From: Candidatus Tritonobacter lacicola
GTDB lineage: Bacteria; Auribacterota; Tritonobacteria; Tritonobacterales; Tritonobacteraceae
DNA: 50,950 nt
NCBI GenBank assembly: GCA_030765135.1
Contig: JAVCDC010000042.1
Coordinates: forward strand, 1 to 50,950
Reading direction: 5' to 3'
A program made the translations under genes and the position numbers. Every line of letters begins with the position of its first letter. Within the stretch, counting starts at the first letter, position 1. Below, piece by piece: positions 29,771-37,924 of the stretch. The notes beneath the pieces were generated by a model, which was not told the DNA's origin, searched no databases, and saw only the letters and a program-made list of their open reading frames with translations.

Positions 29771-32515
29771 CTACCCCCTCACGACCTCCACCGTCCCCGC
29801 CGCGCCGTTCATCCTGACTGTCTGTCCCGTTGTGACCGCGGCCATGAGACCGGGGATCCCCACGATTGTCGGTATCCCCATCTCGCGCGCAACGATGGCT
29901 GAATGGGAGAGAATACTGCCGCGCTCGATCAGCAGGCCGGAAACGGAGGGATAGAGGGGGACCCAGCCAGGATCGGTGCGCTCCGCGACGAGGATCTCCC
30001 CCGACAAACGCATGTCGTCACGGGGCGTCCTCAACACCTTGACGGGTCCGGTTACCTCCCCCGGGCAGCACCCTGTCCCGCGCAGCACTCCGTCACGGGA
30101 CGGCTGAAGGTCATCGACGGCACCCTTGAACAAGTTCCTGTTATACGCCATGCCGTACGTTTCAAAACGGTCATCCGGTGCTTTTTCCTCCTCGGCACGG
30201 TATGCATCGAATTCTATCCGCCTCAATTCAGCGAGCGCGGAAAGATTTGTCGTGACGGCTGTGCCCTGGATGTAATCAGCACATTCATCCAGGGTGAGAT
30301 AGAAGACATCCTCAGGGTCCTTCAATATGCCCTCCCGGGCAAGGCATCCGCCAAGCGCCCGGATTAATTCCCTCAGAAGGCCATAAATCCTCGTGCGGGC
30401 GAAACGCATGTTTTCGCGGTTCTTGACACCCACTCGCGCGTTCCTGAGGACCCGGCGGAAGACGATTTTCCTGAAAAATCCGAAAGGCAATTTTCCGACA
30501 GCCGAAAAAGCCCTCTCCTCCGCATCCCGCCGAATCCTCCGCTCCCGTTGAGCTATCACCTCGATGTCCAGGGCCCGGGCATTATCCAGCGACAAGTAGT
30601 TTCTTATAATCGTATAAATGAATTCCGGCCGGTCGTGCAGCGAGTACTCCTCGAGCTTCAATTCGTTCATGCAGCGAAACCCATACAGCGCGAGGTAGCG
30701 TTCCAGCTCCTCCGAGAACTCCCCGAACCGGGAATCTCCGGCGATAAGTCCGACAAGCTTGCCGGCCGGCTCGCCCAAAATCAGGGTACGTAAGTCATCG
30801 TTCCCCTGTGCCAGGCCGGCCAGATGCAACAGCATCCTCGTGGGCTCCGTTGACTCTATCCCCCCCTCGCCGCAGAGCAAGTCATTCTGCAGGGAACCCC
30901 TCTGATCCCCGCACCATTTCACGCACAGCTTCTTGAGAACTCCGTAGAAAAACATCACAAAAAAGTCGTTGATTATCGGGGCCCTCCAGTTCCATAGCAG
31001 TGTTCTGTCCATATCCCGGTATATGGCGATCAGCTCGTGAGGCCGTTTCTGCCTGAAGTCCATCTCCACCCATCTGGAGTAATGCTTCCGGAAGTGGTCT
31101 TCGAAGCGGGAGGTCAGCGAGTTGATACGGGCGAAGTTAGCAATGGACCGGGCCAGCAGGCGGGCCAGCTTCGGCAGTTCCATGAAATACTTCCTTAAAA
31201 AACCGTGGTGCAGATATTCCTCTTCGAACTTGACCGGTTCCTTGACACCCATCATTGATTCCATGAACTGCCTGTTATAGTTGAAACCGGGAAAGAGCCG
31301 TACAAGGCGATACCAGTTCAACAGGTTGTAATACACCCGCCCCCGGAAGAGGCCGAGCATATTTTCAAACATCACCTTGTTGGCCCTCACTATCTTCGGA
31401 GAAACACCCATCACCTCCGCAAAACAGTGGTAAACGATCGTGTAAGCGTGGCGAATAAAGCTGAAAGTCATGGGAGTGGTAACGCCGCAGTAACTCTCGA
31501 TTATATTGGAATTGTCCCAGACGAGGCGATTTCCGGCGGCGGGGCCGAACTCCTCAACGGTGGTGACAGGGCGCGATTGGAGCAAATAGAGGACGTCGTC
31601 CCTGTCGAGCGAGAACTCGATGTCCTGCGGCCGTCCGTAAGCCCTCTCTATCGCAAGGCCGGCCCGGGCCAGCTGCCGGACCTGTTCATCCGTCAAGCTT
31701 GCTGCGCGACGCCTGTCTTCCGGCACCGGCACGGTCTTCACGCCGCGTCCGGAATCGCCGTCCGGAACCACCTGCTCCCGCTTATCGGCTATTTGAGGCG
31801 TGATGAACAGGTCTTCCTTCCTGACCGTGAAGGTATCGGCATCGAGCCCCCCGCTGACCAAACCCTCCCCCGCCCCGTACACCGAGCTGATCACGATTTC
31901 ATGGAGGTCACCGGAGACCGGGTTCACCGTGAACATAACCCCGCTGACCGAGGCTTCGATCATCTCCTGTATAATCACAGCCACGCCGATAGACCGGCAG
32001 GAAAGGCCGTTCTCCAGGCGGTAGGCGATAGCCCTCTCGTTGTACGCCGACGCCCATACCCTCCTCACTGCAAAGAGAACCTCCTCCCCGCCCTTCACAT
32101 AAAGGAAACTGTCATGCAAGCCGGCGAATGATTGCCCGGGATTGTCCTCGTCCGAGGCCGAAGAGCGAACTGCCACGTAGGCGTCCTCGCCCATGGAGCG
32201 GCGGTACGCCTCCAGGATTAACGACCTCAACTTCTCCGGTAAAGGCACTCGGGCGATCTCATCACGAATCTCCGAAAGCGCGGCCCCGGTCCCCTCGCCC
32301 CCCTCCACCATATCGAGCGCAACGCCTATGCGCCGATCAATGCCGGACTTCCTCATGGCAGTCCGAAAAGCCCTAACCGTAACGGAGTACCAGGGCGGAA
32401 CGGGCCGGCCCATCGCCTGCAGGCGAAGCAGATTCAGACCTTTGGCACCTATCAAAGGAGCCGCAGCTGCTAAATCCTCATGACCGCAGTAGATGATCAG
32501 ATCGTCGGAAATCAT
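29771..32515 (-). CDS. PEP-synthase / rifampicin-phosphotransferase-like dikinase
   Basis: 914 residues. N-terminal ATP-grasp domain (about 1-330; LIGAKGLNLLRLQAMGRPVP, AVRSSASDEDNPGQSFAGLH, DIEFSLDRDDVLYLLQSRPV), a long helical middle (about 340-790) that binds the acceptor in rifampicin phosphotransferases, and a C-terminal swivelling phosphohistidine domain (RGTGCCPGEVTGPVKVLRTP; ERGSILSHSAIVAREMGIP with the catalytic His at 871). The PEP-binding barrel of true PEP synthase is absent. Family enzymes move the beta-phosphate of ATP through the His to an acceptor. Its ATG overlaps the stop of the UbiA gene (32512-32515), so it probably acts on the same product rather than as a resistance factor. 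The acceptor is unknown. Confidence 0.82.
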   Translation of the reverse strand: MISDDLIIYCGHEDLAAAAPLIGAKGLNLLRLQAMGRPVPPWYSVTVRAFRTAMRKSGIDRRIGVALDMVEGGEGTGAALSEIRDEIARVPLPEKLRSLILEAYRRSMGEDAYVAVRSSASDEDNPGQSFAGLHDSFLYVKGGEEVLFAVRRVWASAYNERAIAYRLENGLSCRSIGVAVIIQEMIEASVSGVMFTVNPVSGDLHEIVISSVYGAGEGLVSGGLDADTFTVRKEDLFITPQIADKREQVVPDGDSGRGVKTVPVPEDRRRAASLTDEQVRQLARAGLAIERAYGRPQDIEFSLDRDDVLYLLQSRPVTTVEEFGPAAGNRLVWDNSNIIESYCGVTTPMTFSFIRHAYTIVYHCFAEVMGVSPKIVRANKVMFENMLGLFRGRVYYNLLNWYRLVRLFPGFNYNRQFMESMMGVKEPVKFEEEYLHHGFLRKYFMELPKLARLLARSIANFARINSLTSRFEDHFRKHYSRWVEMDFRQKRPHELIAIYRDMDRTLLWNWRAPIINDFFVMFFYGVLKKLCVKWCGDQRGSLQNDLLCGEGGIESTEPTRMLLHLAGLAQGNDDLRTLILGEPAGKLVGLIAGDSRFGEFSEELERYLALYGFRCMNELKLEEYSLHDRPEFIYTIIRNYLSLDNARALDIEVIAQRERRIRRDAEERAFSAVGKLPFGFFRKIVFRRVLRNARVGVKNRENMRFARTRIYGLLRELIRALGGCLAREGILKDPEDVFYLTLDECADYIQGTAVTTNLSALAELRRIEFDAYRAEEEKAPDDRFETYGMAYNRNLFKGAVDDLQPSRDGVLRGTGCCPGEVTGPVKVLRTPRDDMRLSGEILVAERTDPGWVPLYPSVSGLLIERGSILSHSAIVAREMGIPTIVGIPGLMAAVTTGQTVRMNGAAGTVEVVRG

Positions 32516-33480
32516 GGCCTCAAACCGAATCCGTACAGGCCCGCAATCCCGAAGATCAGCGCCAAGTCAAACGCGACCAAATACACGGAGGCGTATACTT
32601 TCATGATCTTCGCGGCCCTGGGGCCCGTGCTCAAACGAAATCGCACACAGCTTACCAGAGAAAGCCCATATAGTGTAATCGGTATCAGATAAAACCAGGG
32701 CCTCAGACAAAGATGGAAGCCAACGGCTGCGACCATTACAGTGCTGATCAATCTCAGCACCAGCACGGCATATACCGCTCCATAGGGTCCTAATGTCTTA
32801 TTATAGCCGTCCACGCCCTCTATTTCTTCAGCCGAAGAGCGGACCTTGCGGGAGATTTCCCAGTCGAAAAAGAGGAAAAAGCGGACGAATGCGTAGAGCC
32901 AGAACCAGCCGGGCGCAGTCCACGGATAGTCCCCCGTGGTAAAACTGTACACAACCAGCGCTATCAACGGCATAATCAGCATGTGGGCGGCGGCGTACAG
33001 AAGGAAATGACCCCTCAGCCAGTCTCGGCTGAAGAACTCCTTGAGCATCAGGAACGAAAAGCCGAGCGCAATCACCACGGCGGCGAAGGGCGCCACCCCG
33101 CGGGCAGCGCTCAGAACGAACGCCGTGCCCATTCCCAGGGCGCCGAGCATCCTTAAATCGGCGAGACTGATCAGTCCCCTATGGAGAACCCGGCCCGGGT
33201 GAAGACGTGCATCCTCGGCATAATCCTTGTGTTCATCTGATACGCGCAGCAGGAAGAAGATGCAGAAAACGGTTACGGCACCGAGGAGCGAGTCAACGGT
33301 ATACCTCATGGATGTGCCCGGATGAGCGAGCGCGGACGCAAGAAACTGGTTTGCGGAGTAAAAGCAGATGATCAGAAGGCCAAAACGGAGAGGGGGAAAC
33401 CGCTCACGCAGGTAGGCATATAGACGCCTGTAAAACGGCGAGCTTATCGTGAGCGTACCGCATCTTCTTTCCGACAACAT
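32512..33480 (-). CDS. UbiA-family prenyltransferase
   Basis: 322 residues from the ATG at 33480, which has GAGGAG six bases upstream; a longer frame overlaps the ligase gene and is not used. Several transmembrane helices are present. The first Asp-rich motif is RVSDEHKDYAEDARLHPGRV and the second lies in FDWEISRKVRSSAEEIEGVD followed by GYNKTLGPYGA, the pattern of UbiA enzymes that attach prenyl groups to aromatic or other acceptors. It acts in the membrane on a prenyl diphosphate, which the mevalonate and prenol-kinase genes on the other strand could supply. The dikinase gene overlaps its stop (ATGA) and the ligase gene ends 31 nt upstream: one three-gene operon. Confidence 0.82.
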   Translation of the reverse strand: MLSERRCGTLTISSPFYRRLYAYLRERFPPLRFGLLIICFYSANQFLASALAHPGTSMRYTVDSLLGAVTVFCIFFLLRVSDEHKDYAEDARLHPGRVLHRGLISLADLRMLGALGMGTAFVLSAARGVAPFAAVVIALGFSFLMLKEFFSRDWLRGHFLLYAAAHMLIMPLIALVVYSFTTGDYPWTAPGWFWLYAFVRFFLFFDWEISRKVRSSAEEIEGVDGYNKTLGPYGAVYAVLVLRLISTVMVAAVGFHLCLRPWFYLIPITLYGLSLVSCVRFRLSTGPRAAKIMKVYASVYLVAFDLALIFGIAGLYGFGLRP

Positions 33481-33511
33481 CCGGCTCTCCTCTTTCCTTA
33501 ACCGTGACTGC

Positions 33512-35125
33512 TCATTTTCCAGCTGCCGCCATGTTCCGCAGGGCCCCTCTATCGATCTTGGTGTTGTGCCGGCGGTCCACAGGGATAGTTGAGACTGTCC
33601 TGACATCGATATCGGCAAGGCCCCTCTCCTCGAGAAACGCTTTGACCCTCCTCACTGTGCCGGCCTCCGGGGCGCCTGGAACGAGCTGGATCAGTACCAC
33701 CCCGCCCGGCTCATAGTTCAATGCTACAAGGGCGGACCGCCGTACTCCCTGCACGCTGTCCATGCAGGCCTCCAGGGGCAACGGGTGCACGAGGCGCCCC
33801 CGACAACGGACAATATCCTTTCGCCGCCCGGTCAGCCATAGACGGCCTTCCTTGTCAAGGTAGCCAACATCGCCTGTCCGGTGCCAGACCATACCGGCCG
33901 GGTCGTTGATTTTGTTCTCTCTGTCCGCGGCGGTATTTTCAAAATAACGCCCGCAAACGTGAGCACCGCTAACCACTACCTCACCGCATTCTCCGGGCGC
34001 GACGAGATAGGACTCGAGCCCCCCCCCGTCCAGCTCTATGGCGCAGTCTGACAGCTTGATGAGGGCCATGCTTATCGCTTTCGATGGATAACCGACAAGG
34101 AAGCCCTCACCATCGGCTTCCAGGATTTCGTCCATTAATACGGTCGCTATCGGCTCGGCCTCGGAAGAGCCGTAAAGCACCCTGCATTCCGCACCGGGAA
34201 AAAGCCCGCGAATCCTTTTTATCAGGGGACGCGGTACGGGGCCTCCACCAACAAAGAGCTGTCGAACAGTAGGTGCGCGATCTCCGCTGGCCTCCATGTG
34301 ATCGGCAAGCCGCTCCATGTATGCAGGAGAACCGCTAATGCGGGTTACGCCCCGGGCGTTGATCTGTTTAAGCACCAGCGCACCGTTCGCGGTTGCCGGT
34401 GCCCCCAGGTCAATCGGGGGAATCACCGTGGTGATTCCGCAGCAAAGATTGTGTAGAGCCATCACGGGCCAGGTTGGCATATCCACGTCGTCCTCTCTTT
34501 CGGGAAACTCGCCGCTCTGGGCCCGGTGCTGGGCAAGGAGCAGACCGTGGGTACGGTCCACGCCCTTGGGTACCCCGGTGCTACCCGAGGTAAACGTGAT
34601 GAGGGCGTGGTCGTCTGGACGACAGGGAACAACAGAAAGTGGTCGGTCAGGCTCCCCCTGAAGGAGTTCGAACGGCTTTAAGAAAAGTCCCCTGGAATCA
34701 ATAGAGAATTTCATGATACCCCATAAAGAGGGCATCCAGTAGCGGTGGCAGAGCAGGGCGTCCATGCCGATGATGGCGCTGACCCGCGCTGCTCGGATAG
34801 CCTTCATAACCCGGGGCAGCCCCGCTCCCGTGCCAACAAGGACAACCGCCATCCCGCTGGCCAGAAGCGCGATGGTCGTCGCGTAGAGTTCTACGGAAAC
34901 CGGGAACATCAGTGCCACCCTATCCCCGAATTTCAGGCCCCTGGCCCTGAGCCCTGCCGACAGTCCGGCTACACGTTCTCCCAGTTCGCCGAATGTCACC
35001 CGATGGAAGCTTACGACCTCGCCCTGCTCCCAGACGGCGGGGATTTCGAGCGCGATTCGCTCGGGTCGCTCAACCGTGTGTCGTAAGAAAAGGTCCGCGA
35101 CATTAACCTCTGTGGGATTCTTCAT
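33512..35125 (-). CDS. AMP-forming acyl/aryl ligase, OleC-like
   Basis: 537 residues. Adenylation core motifs: TFTSGSTGVPKGVDRTHG (A3, about residues 175-192), YGSSEAEPIA (A5), WHRTGDVGYLDKEGRLWLTG (A7) and RRKDIVRCRGRLVHP (A8). The end IPVDRRHNTKIDRGAL carries the A10 Lys region. The wording around A3 and A10 is closest to the OleC/fatty-acid CoA-ligase group. Enzymes of this group activate a carboxylic acid as acyl-AMP; OleC closes a beta-lactone. First gene of the minus-strand trio, so it probably activates an acid substrate that the prenyltransferase and dikinase then use. It is transcribed divergently from the formyltransferase across 275 bp. Confidence 0.82.
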   Translation of the reverse strand: MKNPTEVNVADLFLRHTVERPERIALEIPAVWEQGEVVSFHRVTFGELGERVAGLSAGLRARGLKFGDRVALMFPVSVELYATTIALLASGMAVVLVGTGAGLPRVMKAIRAARVSAIIGMDALLCHRYWMPSLWGIMKFSIDSRGLFLKPFELLQGEPDRPLSVVPCRPDDHALITFTSGSTGVPKGVDRTHGLLLAQHRAQSGEFPEREDDVDMPTWPVMALHNLCCGITTVIPPIDLGAPATANGALVLKQINARGVTRISGSPAYMERLADHMEASGDRAPTVRQLFVGGGPVPRPLIKRIRGLFPGAECRVLYGSSEAEPIATVLMDEILEADGEGFLVGYPSKAISMALIKLSDCAIELDGGGLESYLVAPGECGEVVVSGAHVCGRYFENTAADRENKINDPAGMVWHRTGDVGYLDKEGRLWLTGRRKDIVRCRGRLVHPLPLEACMDSVQGVRRSALVALNYEPGGVVLIQLVPGAPEAGTVRRVKAFLEERGLADIDVRTVSTIPVDRRHNTKIDRGALRNMAAAGK

Positions 35126-35400
35126 TTCAGACTACTTGCTCACCACGGCAGTTGATAAGCACCGCAGGCGGTGTCCTCCAGCAATCTTACGGCACGCATA
35201 ACAGCTATGTCAATAATACCGGGCTACGGGGTTTCGAACAGATTTTCCCGCTCGGTACACCATCCCGGCGAGGGTCTTGACAACGCAGCCGATATGTCTG
35301 TACTGTCTCTTGCAGGAACACATTCCACGGTAAGAGGTACTATATGGGGACTGAATCCAGGCAGGATTTTCAAGACGCGGGAACGGTGGGAGCACTCCGC
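35126..35400. promoter_or_regulatory. Divergent intergenic region of the lipid/isoprenoid-type cluster
   Basis: The region lies between the minus-strand ligase operon and the plus-strand formyltransferase. It must hold both promoters. There is a small hairpin CACCGC-AGG-CGGTG near 35160-35174. I found no confident -35/-10 pair. Confidence 0.4.
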
Positions 35401-36189
35401 ATGAAAATAGCTATCCTGTGCCAGGAGGAGCCCGTCTTGATGAGCCCCTTTCTGCAGGAGGTGATTAAAAGGCAGCCGGGCAGGATTGTTGCGGTATTCA
35501 TTGCCGGCAGTCGCGGCGCGGGGGAGAAGATAAAAACGCAGAGGCAGCGCCTGAACTCCCTGCGGATTTTCTGGCTGATCTTGGAGCCAAGGTATTTCTT
35601 CTCCGGCCTTCTGCTCCGGTTGCGTGCCGGGTTTCTGGGCCGCCGCGACCCGCGCAGCGTGGAGCGCCTAGCCCGGAAATTGAAAATCCCGGTTTACCAT
35701 GTCAAAGATCCAAATGATCCGGAGTTTCTCACATTGCTCAGGAGCACTGCTCCACATGTCGTGCTCAACCAGTCGGAGAAGATACTGAAGAAAGAAGTTC
35801 TTAGCATTCCGAGGCTGGGCTTTATCAATCGGCATGCATCGCTGCTGCCGAACTTCCGCGGCCGACTGGCATCCTTCTGGGCACACGCCGACGAGAACCC
35901 CCGCTACGGAGTCACGATCCATATGGTTGATGACGGAATAGACACGGGAGATATAATCTTTCAGCAGGAGTTCGACAATATCCCCTCTACCTGGCCGTAC
36001 CCGAAGGTAGCGCGGCGCCTGTTTGCGGAGGCGCCCGCCCTGCTGTGGAAAGCCGTCGACCTGTTGGGCCGGGATAAATTCCGCCCGAGGACGCAGACGC
36101 CGGTCGACAAACCCCGCCGCTTTCCCACCATGGAGGAAGCCCGCCACTACAGGACCTTGTTGCGCCGGCGCCGGAGCGGTACACCGTGA
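35401..36189 (+). CDS. Formyltransferase of the methionyl-tRNA/UDP-sugar formyltransferase fold
   Basis: 262 residues from the ATG at 35401 (MKIAILCQEEP); an earlier in-frame ATG at 35344 adds an unlikely hydrophilic stretch. The catalytic triad is visible: Asn143 and His145 in INRHASLLPNFRG and Asp181 in DDGIDTGDIIFQQ. These enzymes transfer formyl from 10-formyltetrahydrofolate to an amine. The N-terminal part (LLLRLRAGFLGRRDP) is not that of Fmt, and length is below Fmt's, so the acceptor is probably an amino sugar or a pathway amine. It precedes a sugar-amidotransferase-like gene by about 100 nt, which fits making and then formylating an amino group. Confidence 0.8.
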   Translation: MKIAILCQEEPVLMSPFLQEVIKRQPGRIVAVFIAGSRGAGEKIKTQRQRLNSLRIFWLILEPRYFFSGLLLRLRAGFLGRRDPRSVERLARKLKIPVYHVKDPNDPEFLTLLRSTAPHVVLNQSEKILKKEVLSIPRLGFINRHASLLPNFRGRLASFWAHADENPRYGVTIHMVDDGIDTGDIIFQQEFDNIPSTWPYPKVARRLFAEAPALLWKAVDLLGRDKFRPRTQTPVDKPRRFPTMEEARHYRTLLRRRRSGTP

Positions 36190-36292
36190 ATCGAACACGG
36201 ATCCGGGACATTTGGCCCGACAGCCTTTTTCTGCTATGGTAATTCATACCTCCGCACCATCGGAAACGACCGATCAATAAGGAAGAAATGGC

Positions 36293-37456
36293 ATGCGATT
36301 GTGCACGAGATGCGTGCTGCCCGGCATCTACAGGAATATCCACTTCGATGCCAACGGTATCTGTAACTACTGTCACACCTACGAGCGGCTTCGGACGCGG
36401 CTTACGGATTTCAAGGCCCTGTCCGCCCTGGGAGATGAGCGCTTCGAGCGGGTGCGGGGCCGGTATCCCTACGATTGTCTGATAGGATTGAGCGGCGGCA
36501 AAGACAGTTCCTGGATCGCACTTCAGCTGGTTAGAAAGAAGAAGCTCAAGTGTCTCGGCTTCACCTTCGACAATGGTTTCCTAACCGATTACGCCAGGAG
36601 TAATATCCGCCTGGTGGCAGAGCGGTTGGGCATCGAGCACTTCTTCTACGAGGTCGACTGGGACATCCATAAGAGATTTTATGAACAAGCCGTCAGATGG
36701 TTCGGGACACCATGCCCGGGCTGTTCCTACTCATCCTACGCCCTCTCTTACAAGATTGCATTCGAGCGTCAGATACCACTCGTCGTCCACGGGCGGAGCC
36801 GCTCACAGATGTTCCGGGAACTTCTGGCGGGAAGCCCCGACGCCTTCCTGCCTTTTGTTAAACTCAATATCTCCCCGTACGAACGGGAGAAAAATCTTCA
36901 AGCCACTTTAGAGGCAAGGATGAAAATCGAGCGCTTCATTTCCATCGCCATGCCTAACCGGGTCATGCGCCAGCGATTCTATGACGAGTTCTTCCCCCCC
37001 ACCGACGAACTCCGGGATGCCGCGATGATTCCTGAATTCCTCGGCTACTTTCTCTATCAGTACTACGATGAAGGCGCGATGATGGACGAGCTCGAGAAAG
37101 AGCTCGGATGGGAACGGCCCGACAGGTCGGGAATTCTCACCCATGCCGACTGCGCCGTTCACGATGCGGCCGAGTACCTTTACCGACAGGTCTTCGGCTA
37201 TCCCATGGTAAGCTTTGAACTCAGCGTGCTTGTCCGCGAGGGAGACCTGCCACGGGAAGAAGCGCTTAAACTGCTTGCGGAGCATACCGGGAGGGAATCT
37301 GTTCCCGATGAGTCCCTCGATTATCTATGCGAGCAAGTATCCATCCAGCGCGGTGAACTGGCAGGGATCTGCAAACGGCTGCGGAGGCAGAAGAGATGGC
37401 GCAACAGGCTCCTGAGAATCAAGAATTTTCTGCTGCGCCCGAAACTAGACCTGTAA
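36293..37456 (+). CDS. N-acetyl sugar amidotransferase-like PP-loop enzyme
   Basis: 387 residues; AAGGAAG precedes the ATG. Cys4, Cys7, Cys24 and Cys27 (LCTRCVLP, CNYC) form a likely zinc site, followed by the PP-loop LIGLSGGKDSSW with SGGKDS at 67-72. This is the WbpG/PseA type layout, which adenylates a carbonyl and installs an amidine or amide on sugars of lipopolysaccharide or flagellin, normally with a glutaminase partner. A second C-x2-C at PCPGCSYSSYA recalls thiolation enzymes. The C-terminal 120 residues (DELEKELGWERPDRSGILTH, DYLCEQVSIQRGELAGICKR) fit the family. No HisH-type glutaminase is found in the window, so the nitrogen donor is unknown. Confidence 0.75.
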   Translation: MRLCTRCVLPGIYRNIHFDANGICNYCHTYERLRTRLTDFKALSALGDERFERVRGRYPYDCLIGLSGGKDSSWIALQLVRKKKLKCLGFTFDNGFLTDYARSNIRLVAERLGIEHFFYEVDWDIHKRFYEQAVRWFGTPCPGCSYSSYALSYKIAFERQIPLVVHGRSRSQMFRELLAGSPDAFLPFVKLNISPYEREKNLQATLEARMKIERFISIAMPNRVMRQRFYDEFFPPTDELRDAAMIPEFLGYFLYQYYDEGAMMDELEKELGWERPDRSGILTHADCAVHDAAEYLYRQVFGYPMVSFELSVLVREGDLPREEALKLLAEHTGRESVPDESLDYLCEQVSIQRGELAGICKRLRRQKRWRNRLLRIKNFLLRPKLDL

Positions 37457-37788
37457 AAAAGCCGATATTAACCGCCAGCTTCAGCCGGCACCCGAAAAAT
37501 TGTAGAGGCGATTACACAATCGCCCTACAGGCCCGGGGAAGGCTTCAGATAGCGATCGCATCGCTCCATGAATTACAGCTCCCCAACCCTTACAGGGAGA
37601 TAGTAAATAACTATTACCCTGAGGGCTATAACCTACATGGTGCTAAGTCCCTTTAGCACCTTAGCACCCGTAATCAATTCCTAACTCACTGCCTGAATCC
37701 CGTCCTGATTTTTTTTGACCCCGCAACTTACTGCAAACACGCTTCTTGTGAATCCCGCCGGTCTTTTTCCGCTGCCGGCACCGGGCCC
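37457..37788. other. Intergenic region with two hairpins before the third sigma-54 promoter
   Basis: TGTAGAGGCGAT at 37501-37512 pairs with ATCGCCCTACA at 37519-37529 (one bulged A). GGTGCTAA at 37639-37646 pairs with TTAGCACC at 37653-37660. Either could end the upstream cluster's transcript, though neither has a T-run. No gene is seen. Confidence 0.5.
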
Positions 37789-37803
37789 TGGCACGGCCCT
37801 TGC
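37789..37803 (+). promoter_or_regulatory. Sigma-54 (-24/-12) promoter
   Basis: TGGCACGGCCCTTGC fits TGGCACG-N4-TTGC exactly, with GG at 37790-37791 and GC at 37802-37803. Predicted transcript start near 37815, about 110 nt before the VIT/VWA gene start at 37925. This is the third such site in the window and again precedes an exported protein. Confidence 0.8.
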
Positions 37804-37842
37804 TCTAAAGGGGGGCGTGAGCCGCAGAAACCAAACACCGAA

Positions 37843-37861
37843 AGGGAGGTGATGGAAGATG
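37843..37861 (+). promoter_or_regulatory. Extra ribosome-binding site and upstream start codons
   Basis: AGGGAGGTGAT at 37843-37852 is close to a perfect anti-Shine-Dalgarno match. It can serve an ATG at 37859, in frame with the VIT gene (22 extra codons), while an ATG at 37852 reads a different frame that overlaps the signal peptide. A leader peptide or alternative start is possible. Confidence 0.4.
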
Positions 37862-37924
37862 CAAAAAAGAGCGGCGATGGAAAACGAAGCAAGAAACACG
37901 GACCAAAAAGAAAGGAGGATATCC

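Noticed and set aside
37490-37660. Spacer hairpins considered as riboswitch or tRNA remnants
   Set aside because: Simple stem-loops only; no cloverleaf or known riboswitch core could be traced.
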